DNA of 64,000 nucleotides. Source: Membranipora membranacea (lineage: Eukaryota; Bryozoa; Gymnolaemata; Cheilostomatida; Membraniporidae). The notes beneath the pieces were generated by a model. The model did not search any database. It had not been told where the DNA came from and saw only the letters and a program-made list of their open reading frames with translations. Within the stretch, counting starts at the first letter, position 1; each line of letters begins with the position of its first letter. A program made the position numbers and the translations under genes. The DNA lies in NCBI GenBank assembly GCA_914767715.1, contig OU612065.1, forward strand, positions 24,862,001 to 24,926,000, given 5' to 3'. This document shows, piece after piece, positions 63,301 to 64,000 of the stretch.

Positions 63301-64000
63301 AATGTGAAAAGAGTTTGAGATGTCATTATGTGATCTTATTATTACCTTTATAGATATAAGATCATAAGTTTTCCGATGACTGCAAACCTCGAACCAAACT
63401 CAGTGAACTGTCATACAATACTCAGACAAGCTGGACTGCATCAGTGGGAGATGGGCTCCCGGAAGGTACTGTTAATCATGGTGGAGGAAATACCATTGTT
63501 ATCTTATTCCATTTCATCAAAGAGTAACATTTTGATTCAATCACATGGTGTCATGGAATACTAAAATGACGCCATGGTACCCTGATTGTGGAGTACCATC
63601 ATTTTGATAATCTTCATTCCATGATATTGTCACAGAGTAAGGTTATATCCTTACTCAGTGATATAGTAATGCTTATTATGCAATAGGTGCTGTTGTCAAT
63701 ATCAGATTAGATGATGAAGGTTCGTAGATACTAACTGATGACTTATATCTGTCATCTAATCCAGGGTCGTGGGTCAATGTCAGCATTTGGTAATGAGATA
63801 TAAAAAGTTAGGCATGCCTGGCAGGTGTGATATGCATAACATAATAGCCCTAGATAATAGTGATGTGATGATTCATCTCTTTGTGTTTGTCATGGGAAAG
63901 GAAATGTACATTATTTTATGATTTAATTACTTTTGAAGGTCTTTCTAAAATATTGGCACCCAGAGCAGTTGTCTTTGGCCATGAATCAAAGGATAAAGCA
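51312..64000 (+). CDS. Unconventional myosin heavy chain, class III/XVI-like, motor domain, partial at the 3' end
   Basis: This is an actin-based motor. Exons: 51,312-51,419; 52,667-52,732; 53,691-53,829; 54,483-54,704; 54,860-55,007; 55,390-55,507; 55,960-56,077; 56,378-56,449; 57,942-58,080; 59,865-60,096; 60,847-61,011; 61,412-61,560; 62,050-62,151; 62,409-62,481; 62,805-63,010; 63,354-63,465; 63,939-64,000. All phases agree and give 743 residues. The nucleotide pocket is intact: P-loop GESGAGKT at 100-107, switch [10 protein letters not shown] at 156-164 and switch II DIAGFE at 390-395. The actin-binding [10 protein letters not shown] is at 632-641. The TEDS-site residue is Glu (in GERIV, 16 before DALAK), so no phosphorylation would be needed there. 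The start is the first Met after an in-frame TGA, with only about 30 residues before the motor: no kinase, no ankyrin repeats and no SH3-like domain. The C-terminal VFLKYWH and GFPVRLPF resemble Myo16, while HSKLY and YTYIGDIL also fit Myo3. IQ motifs and tail lie outside the window. Confidence 0.93.
51800..51843. mobile_element. Palindromic miniature element, diverged copy C, in myosin intron 1
   Basis: TAGCCTGTCTTGACAAGCTG at the left and CAGGACAGGCTA at the right, with a longer loop than copies A and B. No clear target duplication remains. Confidence 0.6.
54233..54346 (+). tRNA. trnL-CAA: tRNA-Leu (anticodon CAA) with a 30-nt intron
   Basis: The acceptor stem GTCAGGA pairs with TTCTGAC, and the discriminator is A at 54,346. 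The A box is TGGCCGAGTGG and the B box is GGTTCGAACCC. The T arm is GTGGG TTCGAAC CCCAC. A long class II variable arm (CCAC GAAT GTGG) fits leucine. The anticodon CAA is at 54,267-54,269. An intron at 54,271-54,300 sits one base after the anticodon, the standard place for eukaryotic tRNA-Leu(CAA). The T-run from 54,351 would serve as a Pol III terminator. The gene lies in the sense direction inside myosin intron 3. Confidence 0.95.
55155..55204. mobile_element. Palindromic miniature element, copy D, in myosin intron 5
   Basis: TAGCCTGTCTTGACAAGCTT and AAGCTTGTAAAGACAGGCTA enclose about 10 bp. Same ends as copies A and B. Confidence 0.7.
57778..57824. mobile_element. Palindromic miniature element, copy E, in myosin intron 8
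   Basis: TAGCCTGTCGTGACAAGCCT and AGCTTGTCAAGACAAGCTA enclose a short A-rich loop. The flanks GAGTGCAT and GGGTGCAT are similar but offset by two bases. Confidence 0.65.
59320..59545. other. GC-rich island in myosin intron 9
   Basis: About 225 bp (CCGCCGAGCG, GATCCCGGGGCGCGCACGG, CCTCCGGCCGCC, CACGCGCGCACGC) far richer in G+C than anything nearby, with abrupt edges. It has no open frame of note with known motifs. I could not identify it. Confidence 0.55.
59617..59770. mobile_element. Palindromic MITE, TTTAAGYGCTTAAA-ended family, copy 2
   Basis: Begins GTTTAAGTGCTTAAACTG and ends CAGTTTAAGTGCTTAAAC. Inner arms GATAGCTGTTAGTAGCATTT / AAATGCTACTACCAGCTATC and AACCACTTTCC-type blocks. Flanked by TAGTA on both sides. 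It lies in myosin intron 9, about 95 bp before the next exon. Confidence 0.85.
60130..60190. repeat. AT microsatellite tract
   Basis: Runs of TATATATGTATATAT just downstream of the myosin exon ending at 60,096. Simple sequence, no gene. Confidence 0.7.

Overview
This looks like about 64 kb of nuclear DNA from an invertebrate animal. The sequence is AT-rich, with short exons, GT-AG introns of hundreds of bases to about 7 kb, and many small inverted-repeat transposons. A Toll-like receptor and a Myo3/Myo16-type unconventional myosin point to a metazoan. I cannot name the phylum. I built the gene models by hand from conserved protein blocks, splice-site consensus and codon phase. Every exon junction listed keeps the reading frame.

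Layout. From left to right: SASS6 (minus strand, 3' end outside the window, 271-13,020); ANAPC5 (minus, complete, 13,909-33,127, 18 exons); a Toll-like receptor (minus, complete, 33,731-38,122, 4 exons); a small CKS1/CKS2-type gene (minus, complete, 39,943-41,196, 3 exons); an 8.5 kb block with matching terminal inverted repeats and a 7-bp target duplication (41,522-49,976), full of broken retrotransposon pieces; and a plus-strand unconventional myosin (51,312 to beyond 64,000, 17 exons in the window, about 743 residues). A complete intron-containing tRNA-Leu(CAA) gene lies in myosin intron 3.

Function. Three of the five protein genes act in cell division: SASS6 builds the centriole cartwheel, ANAPC5 is a scaffold subunit of the anaphase-promoting complex, and CKS binds cyclin-dependent kinases. 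The Toll-like receptor (innate immunity) sits between two of them. The myosin is a separate transcription unit on the other strand.

Repeats. Introns and spacers hold several miniature inverted-repeat families. These include a roughly 35-bp palindrome with 8-bp target duplications, TTAA-flanked elements, and a family with TTTAAGYGCTTAAA ends. There are also two local tandem duplications and a decayed triplication beside SASS6 exon 6. The most unusual structure is the 8.5 kb inverted-repeat-bounded element, whose 80-bp ends each carry three copies of a TCTATGTTCCG-like motif.
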